From: JALYGK01 sp036259835 | Lineage (GTDB): Bacteria; Actinomycetota; UBA4738 | Assembly (NCBI GenBank): GCA_036259835.1 | Contig: DATABA010000088.1 | Location: 1 to 19,969, forward strand | Direction: 5' to 3' | DNA: 19,969 bases | Shown here: piece by piece, positions 19,424-19,969 of the stretch | Numbering within the stretch: position 1 is the first letter of the stretch | Layout of the letters: every line of letters starts with the position of its first letter | Notes under the pieces: model-generated | The model's input: only the letters and a program-made list of their open reading frames with translations | Database searches by the model: none | Told to the model about the DNA's origin: nothing | Translations under genes and position numbers: made by a program

Positions 19424-19969
19424 ATGGCAGACCCGGAACCAAAACCGACCAGGAAATCTGAACCCACCAGGGCGCTCGGTGAGGCCGATGACGTTCGGCT
19501 TTACCTCGAGGCGGCCGCGCGGGAGCCTCTCCTCACAAAGGAGGAGGAGGTCGAGCTCGCCATGGCCATCGAGCGTGGTGAGGAGGCCCAGGCCAAGCTC
19601 CAGGGTGGGCGGCTGAGGTCCGAAACCAGCATCCGAAAGGCGAAGGAGTCGGTCCGGAAGGGCCGCGAGGCCCGCCAGCGTTTCATCCGAGCCAACCTCA
19701 GGCTGGTCGTCTCGATCGCCCGGAAGTACCAGGGCCAGGGGCTGCCCTTCCTGGATCTGATCCAAGAGGGGAACATCGGCCTGATGCGTGCCGTCGAGCT
19801 GTTCGACTGGCGACGGGGCTTCAAGTTCTCCACGTACGCCACGTGGTGGATCAGACAGGCCATTACCAGGGCCATCGCCGATCGGGGCCGCCAGATCCGA
19901 CTCCCCGTCCACGTCCACGACCAGATCCGAAAGCTCCGGCGGACCATCGTCCATTTCAGCCAAAAGCAC
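19424..19969 (+). CDS. RNA polymerase sigma-70 factor (SigA/SigB type), N-terminal part
   Basis: 182 residues are visible, with the 3' end beyond the window. A short 21-residue start (MADPEPKPTRKSEPTRALGE) leads straight into region 1.2 (DDVRLYLEAAAREPLLTKEEE). Region 2.1 is visible as FIRANLRLVVSIARKYQGQG and 2.2 as LDLIQEGNIGLMRAVELFD. Regions 2.3-2.4 appear as FKFSTYATWWIRQAI followed by a segment with RGRQIRLPVHVHDQI. This matches principal or principal-like (group 1 or 2) sigma factors. The absence of the long acidic region 1.1 of many actinobacterial SigA proteins makes a SigB/HrdA-type alternative sigma plausible, but the distinction needs the missing C-terminus. It is the nearest gene downstream of the sensory phosphatase, with 155 bases between. 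Confidence 0.93.
   Translation, partial: MADPEPKPTRKSEPTRALGEADDVRLYLEAAAREPLLTKEEEVELAMAIERGEEAQAKLQGGRLRSETSIRKAKESVRKGREARQRFIRANLRLVVSIARKYQGQGLPFLDLIQEGNIGLMRAVELFDWRRGFKFSTYATWWIRQAITRAIADRGRQIRLPVHVHDQIRKLRRTIVHFSQKH

Noticed and set aside
1..19969. tRNA, rRNA, CRISPR arrays, insertion sequences or phage islands
   Set aside because: No cloverleaf, rRNA motif, regular repeat-spacer array, transposase or integrase, or paired terminal inverted repeats were seen.

Overview
The window is GC-rich and densely coding, and it contains no recognisable rRNA, tRNA, CRISPR array or insertion sequence. The gene content points to an uncultured member of the Actinomycetota. The evidence is a WS/DGAT-type wax ester synthase/acyltransferase, a DUF4328 membrane protein, a DUF2236 (MpaB-like) oxygenase, a ClpC-type N-terminal protein with high similarity to actinobacterial ClpC, a SigA/SigB-type sigma-70 factor, several GTG starts and several start codons with no Shine-Dalgarno but a -10-like hexamer just upstream. 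No genus can be assigned from the sequence alone. No gene-free stretch exceeds about 160 bases.

Layout. Positions 1-523 (minus) hold the N-terminal part of a YtcJ-like amidohydrolase, running off the left edge. From 610 to 6396 six plus-strand genes follow closely: a glycosyltransferase-like protein, a DUF4328 membrane protein, an alpha/beta hydrolase, an amidase-signature enzyme, an EamA/DMT transporter and an extended SDR (epimerase/reductase). Hydrolase-amidase and amidase-transporter are joined by ATGA overlaps and look like one transcriptional unit. At 6417-8369 (minus) lies an unusual exported protein: cupredoxin, right-handed beta-helix, then a PLDc_N-like membrane tail. It is divergent from a 68-residue zinc-ribbon protein (8473-8679), which precedes the wax ester synthase (8747-10138). 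An alpha/beta hydrolase (minus, to 11036) overlaps the wax synthase 3' end by 95 bases.

A stand-alone Clp N-domain protein without ATPase modules (11072-11824) is followed 9 bases later by a six-helix membrane protein (11834-12574). A TPP enzyme of the acetolactate synthase-like family (minus, 12596-14278) is divergent from a zinc alcohol dehydrogenase (14309-15313), with overlapping candidate -10 elements in the 30-base gap; the dehydrogenase is followed by the MpaB-like gene (15330-16229). The right end is regulatory: a 978-residue PAS-GAF-GAF-GAF-PP2C/SpoIIE phosphatase (16332-19268), then the 5' part of a sigma-70 factor (19424 to the right edge).

How the genes may work together is largely inference. 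The hydrolase/amidase/transporter set looks like processing and export or import of a small amide or ester. The wax synthase and neighbouring hydrolase suggest neutral lipid turnover. The phosphatase and sigma factor suggest a stress or environmental regulon. The most unusual items are the three-repeat stand-alone Clp N-domain protein with its membrane partner, the cupredoxin/beta-helix/PLDc_N fusion, the hydrolase lacking a catalytic histidine, and a nested stem-loop upstream of the phosphatase gene.
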